Shown: piece after piece, positions 20,693-27,830 of the stretch
How positions within the stretch are numbered: position 1 is the stretch's first letter
Layout: each line of letters begins with the position of its first letter
Origin: Clostridia bacterium
Lineage (GTDB): Bacteria > Bacillota > Clostridia > TANB77 > CAG-508
Length of the DNA stretch: 40,887 bases
Assembly (NCBI GenBank): GCA_017434295.1
Contig: JAFRFO010000097.1
Location: 1 to 40,887, forward strand
Direction of reading: 5' to 3'
Made by a program: the position numbers and the translations under genes
The notes under the pieces: model-generated
What the model was told of the DNA's origin: nothing
The model's input: only the letters and a program-made list of their open reading frames with translations
The model's database searches: none

Positions 20693-21570
20693 TGGGATAT
20701 TCTAAATTATGTTGTAAAAGAATACCTGCTTACACAGGTAATTACACAAAAGGAAGAAATACCAAAATTAAAAAAATAACTATCCATCACGTATCAGGAG
20801 TAGTTAGTGTAGAATCACTAGGTGCTATATGGAAAAGAGTAGGAAGAAAAGGTTCTTCTCACTATGGAATAGGAAATGACGGAAGAATAGCAAACTATGT
20901 AGATGAAAACGATACTGCTTGGACAGATTCAAATTGGAACTCTAATTGCCAATCAGTAACTATTGAAACATCAAACTCTAAAATGGGTGGTAAATGGCCT
21001 GTATCTGATGCAGCATTAAAGAGTTTAATAAGACTATGTGCAGATATTGCTAAAAGAAATAAACTAGGTAAGCTAGTAAAAGGTAAAAACCTAACTTGGC
21101 ATAAGATGTATGCAAACACAGACTGTCCTGGGCCTTATCTATTAAGTAAAATGGATTATATAGTTAAAGAAGCAAACAAAATACTTGATGGAGAAAGTAA
21201 GGAAAAAGTAGACCAAATCTTACATAAAGGTTCAAAAGTTAAATTCAATGGAGTGTTCAGAGTAAATGAATTAAAAGGAATAAGCAAAAAATATAAAAAT
21301 GGAGCAATAGGTTGCTATGCAACTTGCTATGGAAAACCAGTAGGAGAAAACGATTGGATTCCTTGTGGTCCGACTGCTAAATGTGATAAAAAAGGTAAAA
21401 ATATCAATAACAACGCAATATTGAAAAAAGGAGATTATTGGTGTTGCACGAAAACCTTTACAGTTAAAAGTATTGAAGCACCATCTAAGTACACTAAAAA
21501 TGGAGTTGCAGTATTGGAGGCAGATGGAGTAAAATTTAGAGTAGATTGTAGTGTTTTAAAAGAAGTTTAG
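20692..21570 (+). CDS. N-acetylmuramoyl-L-alanine amidase endolysin
   Basis: This 292-residue endolysin has an Amidase_2 (T7-lysozyme/PGRP-like) domain at about 20-165. The expected zinc ligands are His32 in ITIHHVSG, His137 in TWHKM and Cys145 in TDCPGP; Glu92 in VTIETSN may also contribute. It cleaves the bond between muramic acid and the stem peptide. The C-terminal part (about 175-292) is Cys-rich and strand-rich (GSKVKFNGVFRVNELKG, DYWCCTKTFTVKSI) and probably binds the cell wall, perhaps as an SH3-like fold. There is no signal peptide, consistent with holin-dependent release. Confidence 0.9.
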   Translation: MGYSKLCCKRIPAYTGNYTKGRNTKIKKITIHHVSGVVSVESLGAIWKRVGRKGSSHYGIGNDGRIANYVDENDTAWTDSNWNSNCQSVTIETSNSKMGGKWPVSDAALKSLIRLCADIAKRNKLGKLVKGKNLTWHKMYANTDCPGPYLLSKMDYIVKEANKILDGESKEKVDQILHKGSKVKFNGVFRVNELKGISKKYKNGAIGCYATCYGKPVGENDWIPCGPTAKCDKKGKNINNNAILKKGDYWCCTKTFTVKSIEAPSKYTKNGVAVLEADGVKFRVDCSVLKEV

Positions 21571-21580
21571 GAGTGATTAT

Positions 21581-22597
21581 ATGAAAATAGGAATTGATAA
21601 AGATAGTATCGATTGCCCTAAAAAAAATGAAAATGAATATATCTATATATTTGATGACGAACCTCTAAAAGATTTATTAGAAACAAATTTGCATTGTATT
21701 CATTATAAACATTGTGAATATGTAGATATAAACTTAACTAAATATAAAATAAATTGTATGAAACAAACTACATTAGAAAACAAAGATTATGACAAATTGC
21801 CAGAAAAGAAAGATTTCAAAATAGGAATAATAATACCAAACTATAATTATGAAAACACATTAGAAAAATGTTTCAATAGTGTTTTTAGTCAAACATATAA
21901 AAATTTTGAAATTGTGTTTGTAGATGATGTTTCAACAGATGATTCTGTGAAAGTTGCAAAAAAATATTTAAAACCACCTCACAAAATAGTAGAGCTAAAA
22001 CAAAAGCGATATAATGGTGGTGCAAGAAATGAAGCATACTTACATTTATCTGATGATGTTGACTATATTTTTTGTTTAGATAGTGATGATTGGTTTATAG
22101 ATGAATATTGTTTAGAAGATATAAATAATAGACTGCAAACAGAACCAGATGTTCTTTTTACAGGTTTAGCTAAATATGAAAAAGGTAAAACAACAACTGA
22201 GTTTGTACCAGAGTATAATAATAAATATGATGCTTTAAAGGGGTGGAGTGGTTGTGGCAAAGTTATAAAAAAAGAACTAGCGACACAACAAAAATGCCTA
22301 TATAAAGAAGGTACACTTAAAGAGGATAGAAACCAACATTGTAGAATTTGTATTTATATGAATAGTTTTGAAGTGTTAAAGAAACCTATATATGTATGGA
22401 ATAGAGAAAATAATAAATCTGTAACAACAAAAAGAAACGATATAATGTGGCAAACATCTACAATAAGGCATCTAGCAGATGTTAAGCAATTATATTTAGA
22501 AGAAAGAGGAAAAGACCCTATGGTTGATTCTTATTTAGAAGAAAGATTAAGGATGTGTAATATAGAAGTTCAAACAGGAGGAAACGCACAATGGTAA
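21581..22597 (+). CDS. GT2-family glycosyltransferase
   Basis: This 338-residue protein has a GT-A glycosyltransferase domain from about 78. The nucleotide-binding start is IGIIIPNYNYENTLEKC, the first Asp pair is FVDDVS (115-116), and the metal-binding cluster is CLDSDD (167-170). The Trp-rich part after it, including a KEDRNQ segment, fits the acceptor side. The first 75 residues are an extra domain of unknown fold, rich in Asp, Cys and His. Its place between endolysin and a nucleotidyltransferase suggests the phage decorates its own fibre or alters host surface glycans late in infection. Confidence 0.82.
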   Translation: MKIGIDKDSIDCPKKNENEYIYIFDDEPLKDLLETNLHCIHYKHCEYVDINLTKYKINCMKQTTLENKDYDKLPEKKDFKIGIIIPNYNYENTLEKCFNSVFSQTYKNFEIVFVDDVSTDDSVKVAKKYLKPPHKIVELKQKRYNGGARNEAYLHLSDDVDYIFCLDSDDWFIDEYCLEDINNRLQTEPDVLFTGLAKYEKGKTTTEFVPEYNNKYDALKGWSGCGKVIKKELATQQKCLYKEGTLKEDRNQHCRICIYMNSFEVLKKPIYVWNRENNKSVTTKRNDIMWQTSTIRHLADVKQLYLEERGKDPMVDSYLEERLRMCNIEVQTGGNAQW

Positions 22598-23547
22598 AAA
22601 AGTATATTATAATATGTGGAGGAAACTATAGCACATATTTTGAAAAACCTAGACAATTAAGTATTGTTATGGGTGAAGTTCTAGTTGAAAGAACTATAAG
22701 ATTATTAAAAGAAAACGGCATCAAAGATATATCAATAAGCACAAACTATAGAGATTTCGACTATTTAGGTGTTCCTATATTAGAACACGAAAATAACTAT
22801 AGAACCGAAGGTTATGAAGTGAAAGGTTATTGGTGTGATGCTTTTTATCCTACAGAAGAACCTGTATGTTATATCTTTGGTGATGTTTATTTTAGTGAAG
22901 AAGCAATCAAAAAGATAGTAGAAACAGATACAGAAGATATAGAGTTTTTTGGTTCAAGACCACCATTTGCAGAAAAATATCCAAAAGACCACGAAGAACC
23001 ATTTGCATTGAAAGTAGTAAACACAAAACATTTAAAAGAAGCAATAGAGAAAACAAAAAAATGGGAAGATGAAGGTAAGTTTTGGAGAAAACCTTTAATG
23101 TGGGAATTATGGGCAGTTATAAAAGACGTTCCATTACAAAAAGGACCTGGAGAATTTCCAGCAGATTACGTAGTTATAAACGACTATTCAAGTGATATAG
23201 ATAGAAAATGGGATATACGAAATTTAGAAATAATGTTAGGAGGAGTAAAAATGGTTAAATTAGAAGCAGTTGAAGATTTTACTTTAGGTAAATTCAATGA
23301 ACTAAAAGAATTAACAAGAAAGAATCCAGCAAAAAACGAAAAAGGTTTTGTGTATGAAGGAGATACTTTTGAGTGTGATGAGCAAATGAGAGATTATTTG
23401 TTAGGAGATAACAAATATAAAAGAGCATTTGCAAAAGTGATAGAAGTTATTCCTGAAAAGAAAGAAGAAATTAAAATTGAAGCAAAAGTAAAAACTGATG
23501 AACCAAAGCCAAAAAAGCAAGCAATAATCAAAAAATCTAAAAAATAG
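22591..23547 (+). CDS. Sugar-nucleotidyltransferase-like protein with C-terminal fused phage domain
   Basis: This 318-residue protein overlaps the glycosyltransferase gene by 7 bases. Residues 1-210 look like a MobA/sugar-nucleotidyltransferase Rossmann fold: IIICGGNYSTYFEKPRQL (6-23) replaces the usual GGxGTRxxPxT-K loop, and YIFGDVYFS (94-102) holds the metal-binding Asp. It would make an NDP-sugar or similar donor for the upstream transferase. Residues 221-318 (MVKLEAVEDFTLGKFNEL...GDTFECDEQMRDYLLG) resemble a small stand-alone phage protein and end in a basic Lys/Pro tail. The loop deviates from the consensus, so the substrate is uncertain. Confidence 0.65.
   Translation: MVKKYIIICGGNYSTYFEKPRQLSIVMGEVLVERTIRLLKENGIKDISISTNYRDFDYLGVPILEHENNYRTEGYEVKGYWCDAFYPTEEPVCYIFGDVYFSEEAIKKIVETDTEDIEFFGSRPPFAEKYPKDHEEPFALKVVNTKHLKEAIEKTKKWEDEGKFWRKPLMWELWAVIKDVPLQKGPGEFPADYVVINDYSSDIDRKWDIRNLEIMLGGVKMVKLEAVEDFTLGKFNELKELTRKNPAKNEKGFVYEGDTFECDEQMRDYLLGDNKYKRAFAKVIEVIPEKKEEIKIEAKVKTDEPKPKKQAIIKKSKK
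23251..23547 (+). CDS. Probable nested gene from an internal start
   Basis: Within and in frame with the nucleotidyltransferase gene, AGGAGGAG sits five bases before an ATG at 23251. Translation from here gives a 98-residue protein starting MVKLEAVEDFTLG. This domain resembles short stand-alone phage proteins of unknown function that carry a GDTFEC motif. The perfect internal ribosome binding site suggests either two products or the fossil junction of two fused genes. Confidence 0.5.
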   Translation: MVKLEAVEDFTLGKFNELKELTRKNPAKNEKGFVYEGDTFECDEQMRDYLLGDNKYKRAFAKVIEVIPEKKEEIKIEAKVKTDEPKPKKQAIIKKSKK

Positions 23548-23557
23548 GAGTGATAAT

Positions 23558-23809
23558 ATGGAAGAAAAGGGTTTAGCTTTAGAATTACTATCAGATTATA
23601 AAAGGGCAAACAAAAGACAATTTATAATTATAATAGTAATTTTAGTAATGTGGTTTTTGACTATAGGGTATTTAGTTTATACCTTAAATGATATAGGTAC
23701 AATAGAAACTACTGCACAAGAGATACAAGATGTTGATTCTATTGATAATTCAAATATAGCAAATGGAGATATAAATGGGTACGATAAAACAAACAAGGAC
23801 AGTAACTAA
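23558..23809 (+). CDS. Small single-pass membrane protein
   Basis: This 83-residue protein has a strong transmembrane segment (about 22-43, FIIIIVILVMWFLTIGYLVY), a charged N-terminus and an acidic, Asn/Asp-rich C-terminus likely outside the membrane or free in the cytoplasm. It starts after AGGAGTGATAAT. A role in lysis or exclusion is possible by location only. Confidence 0.7.
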   Translation: MEEKGLALELLSDYKRANKRQFIIIIVILVMWFLTIGYLVYTLNDIGTIETTAQEIQDVDSIDNSNIANGDINGYDKTNKDSN

Positions 23810-23909
23810 ATATAGAAAATCAAGATCAAAACCAAAACATTGTCCGACCTGTGGAGCATTTGTAGCAGGTAGAGGTAATAGAAGTGCTAAAGCTAGAGTT
23901 CACAAATGA
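23775..23909 (+). CDS. Small basic protein with one CPTCG motif
   Basis: A 44-residue reading frame starts inside the previous gene in another frame (weak site GGAGAT). The product is very basic (about one third Lys/Arg) with a single CPTCG knuckle near residue 23, too few cysteines for a full zinc ribbon unless it dimerises. It ends inside the start of the HTH gene downstream, so it belongs to one overlapping set. Nucleic-acid binding is inferred from charge. Confidence 0.5.
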   Translation: MGTIKQTRTVTKYRKSRSKPKHCPTCGAFVAGRGNRSAKARVHK

Positions 23910-24084
23910 TGAACTAGATTATATAAAGTCAAAGATACATTTTACGCCTTTTCAAGAAAGAATAATAAAATATAGACAAAATGAATACTCTATAACAAAG
24001 ATGTCTATGCTAGAAAATTGTAGTGAAAGTACAATAAGTAGAGAGATAAAGAAAGTTAAAAAGAAGATTATGAAAGTAATCTGA
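23884..24084 (+). CDS. Small sigma/HTH-like DNA-binding protein
   Basis: This 66-residue protein starts with GTG. Its sequence (FTNDELDYIKSKIHF, FQERIIKYRQNEYSITKMSM, then ENCSESTISREIKKVKKKI) fits a sigma-region-4-like helix-turn-helix with recognition helix around SESTISREIKK. It lies immediately before a strong terminator and a second late-type gene block, where it could act as an activator. No other domain is present. Confidence 0.65.
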   Translation: MLKLEFTNDELDYIKSKIHFTPFQERIIKYRQNEYSITKMSMLENCSESTISREIKKVKKKIMKVI

Positions 24085-24096
24085 CAAAAACAAGAC

Positions 24097-24126
24097 AAGA
24101 AGTAGGTAATTCCTACTTCTTTTTTT
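24097..24126 (+). terminator. Strong rho-independent terminator
   Basis: A perfect 10-bp stem AAGAAGTAGG/CCTACTTCTT with a 5-base loop is followed by TTTTT. It ends the structural, lysis and glycosylation block. Confidence 0.92.
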
Positions 24127-24142
24127 GTGCAATAATTTAGTT

Positions 24143-24211
24143 AGAAAGGAGGAATACACCTAGATAATTGTTTAAAACGCAGTCTATAGGTTTTAAGTAT
24201 TCCTCTTTTCT
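24143..24211 (+). other. Long stem-loop RNA element before the second late block
   Basis: Bases 24143-24157 pair with 24197-24211 in a 15-bp stem with one G-U. The enclosed 39 bases can form a further short stem (ACCTA 24158-24162 with TAGGT 24187-24191). The stem hides a ribosome-binding-like AAGGAGGAA. It lies directly after a strong terminator and before the real start region of the next gene. It has no T-run and no reading frame of note. An anti-termination or processing element is a reasonable guess. Confidence 0.55.
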
Positions 24212-24230
24212 CATTTTAGGAGGAATTAAT

Positions 24231-24689
24231 ATGTTTGGAAATTATAATCCGCAAGGAAGTATAGACAGAATAAATAGTCATATTGCAGAACTTGAGAGAA
24301 TGAAATCTCAATTAACGCAACAGCAACAACAAATGCCTAATCTAACACAAAACTTTCAAATCGCACCAAATCAAGGTGGTATGAAGTATGCAGAGAACTT
24401 AGAACAAGTAGAAAAAGAGTTAGTTTTATTAGATACTCCATACTTCAGTCGAGATATGTCAGTTTTATGGGTTAAAAAGGCATCAGGAGAAACGAAATCA
24501 TACGAGTTAAGGGAAATAGTCAAGAAAGATGAAAAAGACCTTAAAATAGAGTTTTTGATGGCAAAAATCGAAGAGTTAGAAAAGGAGGTAAATAATGAAT
24601 CAGGTAACATTAATGTTGATGAACCAGTTGAAAGCGAAAAATCCACAAAAGTTTCAAAGAGTGGAACAACTAATGCAAAATCAAAGTAA
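24231..24689 (+). CDS. Conserved-type phage protein, coiled coil
   Basis: The start is ATG 24231 after AGGAGGAATTAAT; an earlier in-frame ATG lies in the hairpin element and lacks a site. The 152-residue product has a coiled coil near 8-35 (SIDRINSHIAELERMKSQL), a central strand-rich part (LDTPYFSRDMSVLWVKKASGETKSYEL) and a Ser/Lys-rich tail. I know this type only as an uncharacterised protein of Firmicutes phages. It opens the second late-type block. Confidence 0.72.
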   Translation: MFGNYNPQGSIDRINSHIAELERMKSQLTQQQQQMPNLTQNFQIAPNQGGMKYAENLEQVEKELVLLDTPYFSRDMSVLWVKKASGETKSYELREIVKKDEKDLKIEFLMAKIEELEKEVNNESGNINVDEPVESEKSTKVSKSGTTNAKSK

Positions 24690-24825
24690 TCCTGTAGAAG
24701 TATTTAAACAGGTAACAAGTGGTTATAGTCAAGGACAAATGGACAACTTCTTTAATCAAGTAAAAAATATGGGGTTTGGAGATGATTTAATAAATCAATT
24801 AAAAAATGGTGTCGACACAAAGTGA
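24595..24825 (+). CDS. Small overlapping phage protein
   Basis: This 76-residue protein overlaps the previous gene by 95 bases in another frame and has a very strong site, AAAAGGAGGTAAATA. It is helical, rich in Gln, Asn and Met (LMNQLKAKNPQKFQRVEQLMQ), and probably forms short helical hairpins. The long overlap is unusual, but the site and composition support a real gene. Function unknown. Confidence 0.65.
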   Translation: MNQVTLMLMNQLKAKNPQKFQRVEQLMQNQSNPVEVFKQVTSGYSQGQMDNFFNQVKNMGFGDDLINQLKNGVDTK

Positions 24826-24851
24826 TTATATAAAAAGAAAGGAGAATAGAG

Positions 24852-25535
24852 ATGAACGGTAGTAATGGAATCGTACCAACTGTTGACCTAGCAACTAACG
24901 GTGTATACAACAGTGGCTTCGGTGGCTTCGGAGGAGATGGAATCTGGGCATTAGTGCTTTTAGCATTATTGTTTGGAGGAAACGGATTCGGAGGATATGG
25001 AAATGGTTGGAATAATGTAGCAACTACTGATTTTGTATCTAGTGAATTTACTCAAAGAGATGTAACTAATGGTACTCAATCAATCCTAACTTCATTATCA
25101 AATGGATTTAGTGATGCTGCTACTAACTTATGTAATGTAAGAAGTGATGTTTTAACTGGTAATATGGGATTACAAAATTCTATATTAGGAAGTTCAAACG
25201 ATATTCAAAGAGATATTTTAACTCAAACTAACGAGTTAAATACTAACTTACTAACAACTGCATTACAAAACCAAGCAAAGATGGATGAGTGTTGCTGCAC
25301 ATTAAGAGCACAAGGAATTGAAAACACTCAAAAAATACTTGATGCTATGAGTCAAAATACTATTGATGATTTACGCTCACAAGTAAATGACTTAAAGAAC
25401 ACTATCACAGCAAATGGTATTGGTACTTCAATAGTAAATCAAGTAAGACCATATCCAATTCCAGCATATCCAGTTTCAAGTCCATATACAGGATTATTAT
25501 ATGGAAATGGATTCTATGGAAACACAATCGTATAG
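24852..25535 (+). CDS. Glycine-rich membrane-associated phage protein
   Basis: This 227-residue protein has an N-terminal region rich in Gly and Phe (GGFGGDGIWALVLLALLFGGNGFGGYGNG, broken here as a hydrophobic helix of about 12 residues flanked by Gly runs). It is followed by a helical middle with KMDECCCTLRAQG near residue 140 and a Pro/Tyr-rich end (PYPIPAYPVSSPYTG). The Gly-Leu-Phe segment may insert into a membrane. The three adjacent cysteines are striking. This type recurs in Firmicutes gut phages but has no assigned function. Confidence 0.72.
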   Translation: MNGSNGIVPTVDLATNGVYNSGFGGFGGDGIWALVLLALLFGGNGFGGYGNGWNNVATTDFVSSEFTQRDVTNGTQSILTSLSNGFSDAATNLCNVRSDVLTGNMGLQNSILGSSNDIQRDILTQTNELNTNLLTTALQNQAKMDECCCTLRAQGIENTQKILDAMSQNTIDDLRSQVNDLKNTITANGIGTSIVNQVRPYPIPAYPVSSPYTGLLYGNGFYGNTIV

Positions 25536-25582
25536 CATAATGTCTTAAAGACAATCTCTAATGAGAACTTGCTAATTATATG

Positions 25583-25608
25583 AGAATAGGCAAGTCCTAT
25601 TCTTTTTT
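25583..25608 (+). terminator. Rho-independent terminator
   Basis: AGAATAGG pairs with CCTATTCT around a 5-base loop, followed by six T. It lies between the glycine-rich gene and the next one and probably acts as a partial terminator. Confidence 0.8.
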
Positions 25609-25624
25609 GAAGGGAGGAAAACAA

Positions 25625-26071
25625 ATGATAGAAAGTGTACAAGAACAAGAATTAGTCTTAACATCTAATACTGCTCCTATTACTTTTTCTGATACAGACC
25701 TAAGAACAAATAGTGCAAATTGTCAATGGGGTTGGTTAAATCATAATGAAGGAAGTGCTACTTTCAATATAGTAAGTGGAGGTATATATGAAATCAATTT
25801 CAATGCAAATGTTACAAGCGGTACTGCAGGAAATGTTGGTTTTGCTATTTTTGCTGATGGTACTCAGTTAGCAGGAAGCGAAATGGATACTCCAGTTACT
25901 GTTGGTGTTTATACAAATATATCTAGCACAAAATATATAAGAGTTTGTGGTAGAGGTAGTGTATCAATAACTGTTAGAAGTATACCAACAATAACTTATG
26001 ACGGAACAACAACTGATACTCAAATACCTATTGTAAAAAATGCTAACATTTCAATAAAGAGATATGCGTAG
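25625..26071 (+). CDS. Beta-rich surface or head-fibre-like protein
   Basis: The start chosen is ATG 25625 after GAAGGGAGGAAAACAA; an upstream in-frame ATG falls in the terminator stem. The 148-residue product has a short N-terminal strand region and then WLNHNEGSATFNIVSGG, IYEINFNANVTSGTAGNVG and PVTVGVYTNISSTKYIRV. This is a jelly-roll-like (C1q/TNF-like) pattern of alternating strands, as seen in phage head fibres and decoration domains. Identification as a virion surface protein is inferred. Confidence 0.65.
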   Translation: MIESVQEQELVLTSNTAPITFSDTDLRTNSANCQWGWLNHNEGSATFNIVSGGIYEINFNANVTSGTAGNVGFAIFADGTQLAGSEMDTPVTVGVYTNISSTKYIRVCGRGSVSITVRSIPTITYDGTTTDTQIPIVKNANISIKRYA

Positions 26072-26267
26072 TGTAGATAATCTTTCTTTGATTTTACAGG
26101 CATTAAGTTTAGAAATATTATTCAGAGACTATAACAACTATGATCTGATGCAAGAATTACAAAATCAAGATACTAATTATTTACAAAAAATAATATCTCA
26201 AAATGAAGAGATATTAAATCTTTTGAAAGAAAGGAGTAATTCCGATGGAAGAAAAAATAATAAATAG
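26064..26267 (+). CDS. Small acidic helical protein
   Basis: This 67-residue helical protein (LSLILQALSLEILFRDYNN, LQNQDTNYLQKIISQNEEIL) overlaps both neighbours slightly, which suggests coupled translation. No family recognised. Confidence 0.68.
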   Translation: MRSVDNLSLILQALSLEILFRDYNNYDLMQELQNQDTNYLQKIISQNEEILNLLKERSNSDGRKNNK

Positions 26268-26685
26268 TGTAAAAGAATACCTAGAGCAAGTAGGAAATGA
26301 CGGAATTAATTCTACAGATATAGATTACTTGTTTAAAGCGGTAGATATATACAAAGATATGAAGGAGGTAGAGTGTATGAATTACGGAAATTATGGAAAC
26401 TATGGAAGATATGACGGTTATGGAGAATATGGTCGTAGAGGATATGACACAAAATACCGTGGTGAAGAATATATGGATGGTATGAGAGGTAGTTATAGAA
26501 ATTACGAATCAGCAAGAAATGAATATAATAATGGAAATTATGGGGCAAAAGAAGATGGATTAAAAGAATTAGACTATATGATGCACGCTGCTATGAAATT
26601 TATCAAAATGGTAAAACAAGAAGCAACTTCACCTGAAGAGCAAGAAATAGTAAGACGACACATTATGAAAATAAGTGAAATGTAA
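26245..26685 (+). CDS. Tyr/Gly/Asn-rich protein with helical ends
   Basis: This 146-residue protein has a helical N-terminus (1-42) and a low-complexity segment at about 45-100 of repeated YGNYG, YDGYGEYGRRGYD and RNYES units. A helical C-terminus (LKELDYMMHAAMKFIKMVKQEA, in two parts) carries charged residues. The Tyr/Gly repeats resemble phase-separating or sticky segments. A shorter start at Met45 follows AAGGAGGTAGAGTGT, so a second product from there is possible. Function unknown. Confidence 0.72.
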   Translation: MEEKIINSVKEYLEQVGNDGINSTDIDYLFKAVDIYKDMKEVECMNYGNYGNYGRYDGYGEYGRRGYDTKYRGEEYMDGMRGSYRNYESARNEYNNGNYGAKEDGLKELDYMMHAAMKFIKMVKQEATSPEEQEIVRRHIMKISEM

Positions 26686-27041
26686 TGTATAGGTTTTATA
26701 ATGCGAACTCATTAGGGAACTTTGTAAACGATTGTACTATCCGTGCAATTTCTACAGCAGAAAATAAAACTTGGGATGAAACATATAATGAAATAAGCGA
26801 TATAGCACAAAGAAACGGTACTATGATGGATGATAGAAACTTCATAAGGGGTTTACTAGATTACAGGTATAAACGTGTACCATACCTGCCTTATACAGTA
26901 GGAGAGGTAGCAGGAGAATATCCTGATAAAACTCTACTTATAACAATGGATGGACATATAACCTGTTCAATATATGGAGTAATCTATGATAGTTTTGATT
27001 GTAGAAAAAGAGTTGCAGAAGATGCTTGGATAGTAAAATAA
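26685..27041 (+). CDS. Papain-like cysteine peptidase-like protein
   Basis: This 118-residue protein starts on the last base of the previous stop. FVNDCTIRAIS (about 13-23) puts a Cys at the head of a helix and TMDGHITCSIYGV (about 88-100) supplies a His before a strand. Together with the following Asp in YDSFD, this is the C-H-D order of papain-like/C39-type folds. Several gut-phage proteins have the same NDCxxRA start. A peptidase or amidase activity is inferred; the second Cys after His is unusual. Confidence 0.6.
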   Translation: MYRFYNANSLGNFVNDCTIRAISTAENKTWDETYNEISDIAQRNGTMMDDRNFIRGLLDYRYKRVPYLPYTVGEVAGEYPDKTLLITMDGHITCSIYGVIYDSFDCRKRVAEDAWIVK

Positions 27042-27062
27042 GAGGCCTTATAGCCTCTTTTT
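27041..27062 (+). terminator. Terminator at the end of the second late block
   Basis: AGAGGC pairs with GCCTCT around a 6-base loop, followed by TTTTT. It overlaps the stop of the oppositely oriented HNH gene and may work weakly on that strand too. Confidence 0.85.
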
Positions 27063-27362
27063 GTATATTAATGAATCAATAGACCAATTAGGGTATAGTT
27101 GGCTTAAATAGGCTTCTATATTACGTTTAATATGCTCTTTTCGTTCTTTGCTTTTTCCGTTATCAAAACTATTATGACAATCTTGGCATAATGTTACAAT
27201 ATTTTCTTCGATTCCTAAACCACCGTGTGAACGTGCAATATAATGAGCATTAGGCATAGCAAAAGGACTGCCACAATTTATACAATGATGATGGTCTCGT
27301 TCCCAGACTTTTTCTTTTACAGCTTGGGAAATATCACAAGCTTTACTCCTTTTTGATTTCAT
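27048..27362 (-). CDS. HNH endonuclease
   Basis: This 104-residue protein is the only minus-strand gene within this otherwise rightward region. It has paired cysteines (CINCGS) and LCQDCH around HYIARSHGGLG...EENIVTL, the HNH/McrA zinc-finger nuclease pattern. Its length equals that of phage packaging-associated HNH proteins and of free-standing mobile HNH genes. Its start has AAGGAGG. The opposite orientation suggests late acquisition. Confidence 0.85.
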   Translation of the reverse strand: MKSKRSKACDISQAVKEKVWERDHHHCINCGSPFAMPNAHYIARSHGGLGIEENIVTLCQDCHNSFDNGKSKERKEHIKRNIEAYLSQLYPNWSIDSLIYKKRL

Positions 27363-27438
27363 AAAACCTCCTTTTTATTGACTAAATAAAGAAAATAGGG
27401 TAGAATACCACCTCACCGAAGGAGGTGGAGAAGAAGTG
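27363..27438. promoter_or_regulatory. Intergenic region with hairpin over a ribosome binding site
   Basis: CCACCTC (27408-27414) pairs perfectly with GAGGTGG (27422-27428) around a 7-base loop, hiding GGAGG and part of GGAG ahead of the next gene. This could limit translation of the downstream membrane protein. The sequence upstream is AT-rich and might hold divergent promoters, but none matches consensus well. Confidence 0.5.
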
Positions 27439-27738
27439 ATGCAAATAACATACCAAAAACGTGATGGCAGCATAATGCAAAAATATAGAAATACGATGCT
27501 ACCCTATGACATCGGTGATACAACGTCTATGGGTTGGAAAGTACTAAACATAGAATATGAATATAAGGATAAATGGTATTCAAAGGAAGAATACGACAAG
27601 TTGATACAAAAAAATAAAGAAAGATATATCAGGAAGAATCAAATCAAAGAATTATGTATTAAAGAAACCAAAACCTTATTATATTATTTTATAGTGATAA
27701 CAATCCTTTATTATATAAGAATAAGGATAGGTATATAA
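27439..27738 (+). CDS. Unknown protein with C-terminal membrane helix
   Basis: This 99-residue protein starts at ATG 27439 (GTG 27436 is also possible). It begins with a strand-rich part (MQITYQKRDGSIMQKYRN), then a Lys-rich helical part, and ends in a hydrophobic helix (LLYYFIVITILYYIRIRIGI) likely to anchor it as a tail-anchored protein. It precedes the early promoter, in the gap between late and early regions. No family recognised. Confidence 0.68.
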   Translation: MQITYQKRDGSIMQKYRNTMLPYDIGDTTSMGWKVLNIEYEYKDKWYSKEEYDKLIQKNKERYIRKNQIKELCIKETKTLLYYFIVITILYYIRIRIGI

Positions 27739-27796
27739 TTGCATCAGCTTCTCGATTTAATAAAAAATTAAATGAAAAATATTTTCAAAAAAAGTG

Positions 27797-27824
27797 TTGA
27801 CTTCTTAAATATTAAGAGTATAAT
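27797..27824 (+). promoter_or_regulatory. Early rightward promoter with palindromic operator
   Basis: TTGACT (27797-27802) and TATAAT (27819-27824) are 16 bases apart, a near-consensus sigma-A promoter. The spacer holds the perfect palindrome TCTTAA-ATA-TTAAGA (27803-27817), suited to repressor binding. Further inverted half sites GTTAAG (27825-27830) and CTTAAC (27851-27856) follow. It would drive the early genes. Confidence 0.85.
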
Positions 27825-27830
27825 GTTAAG

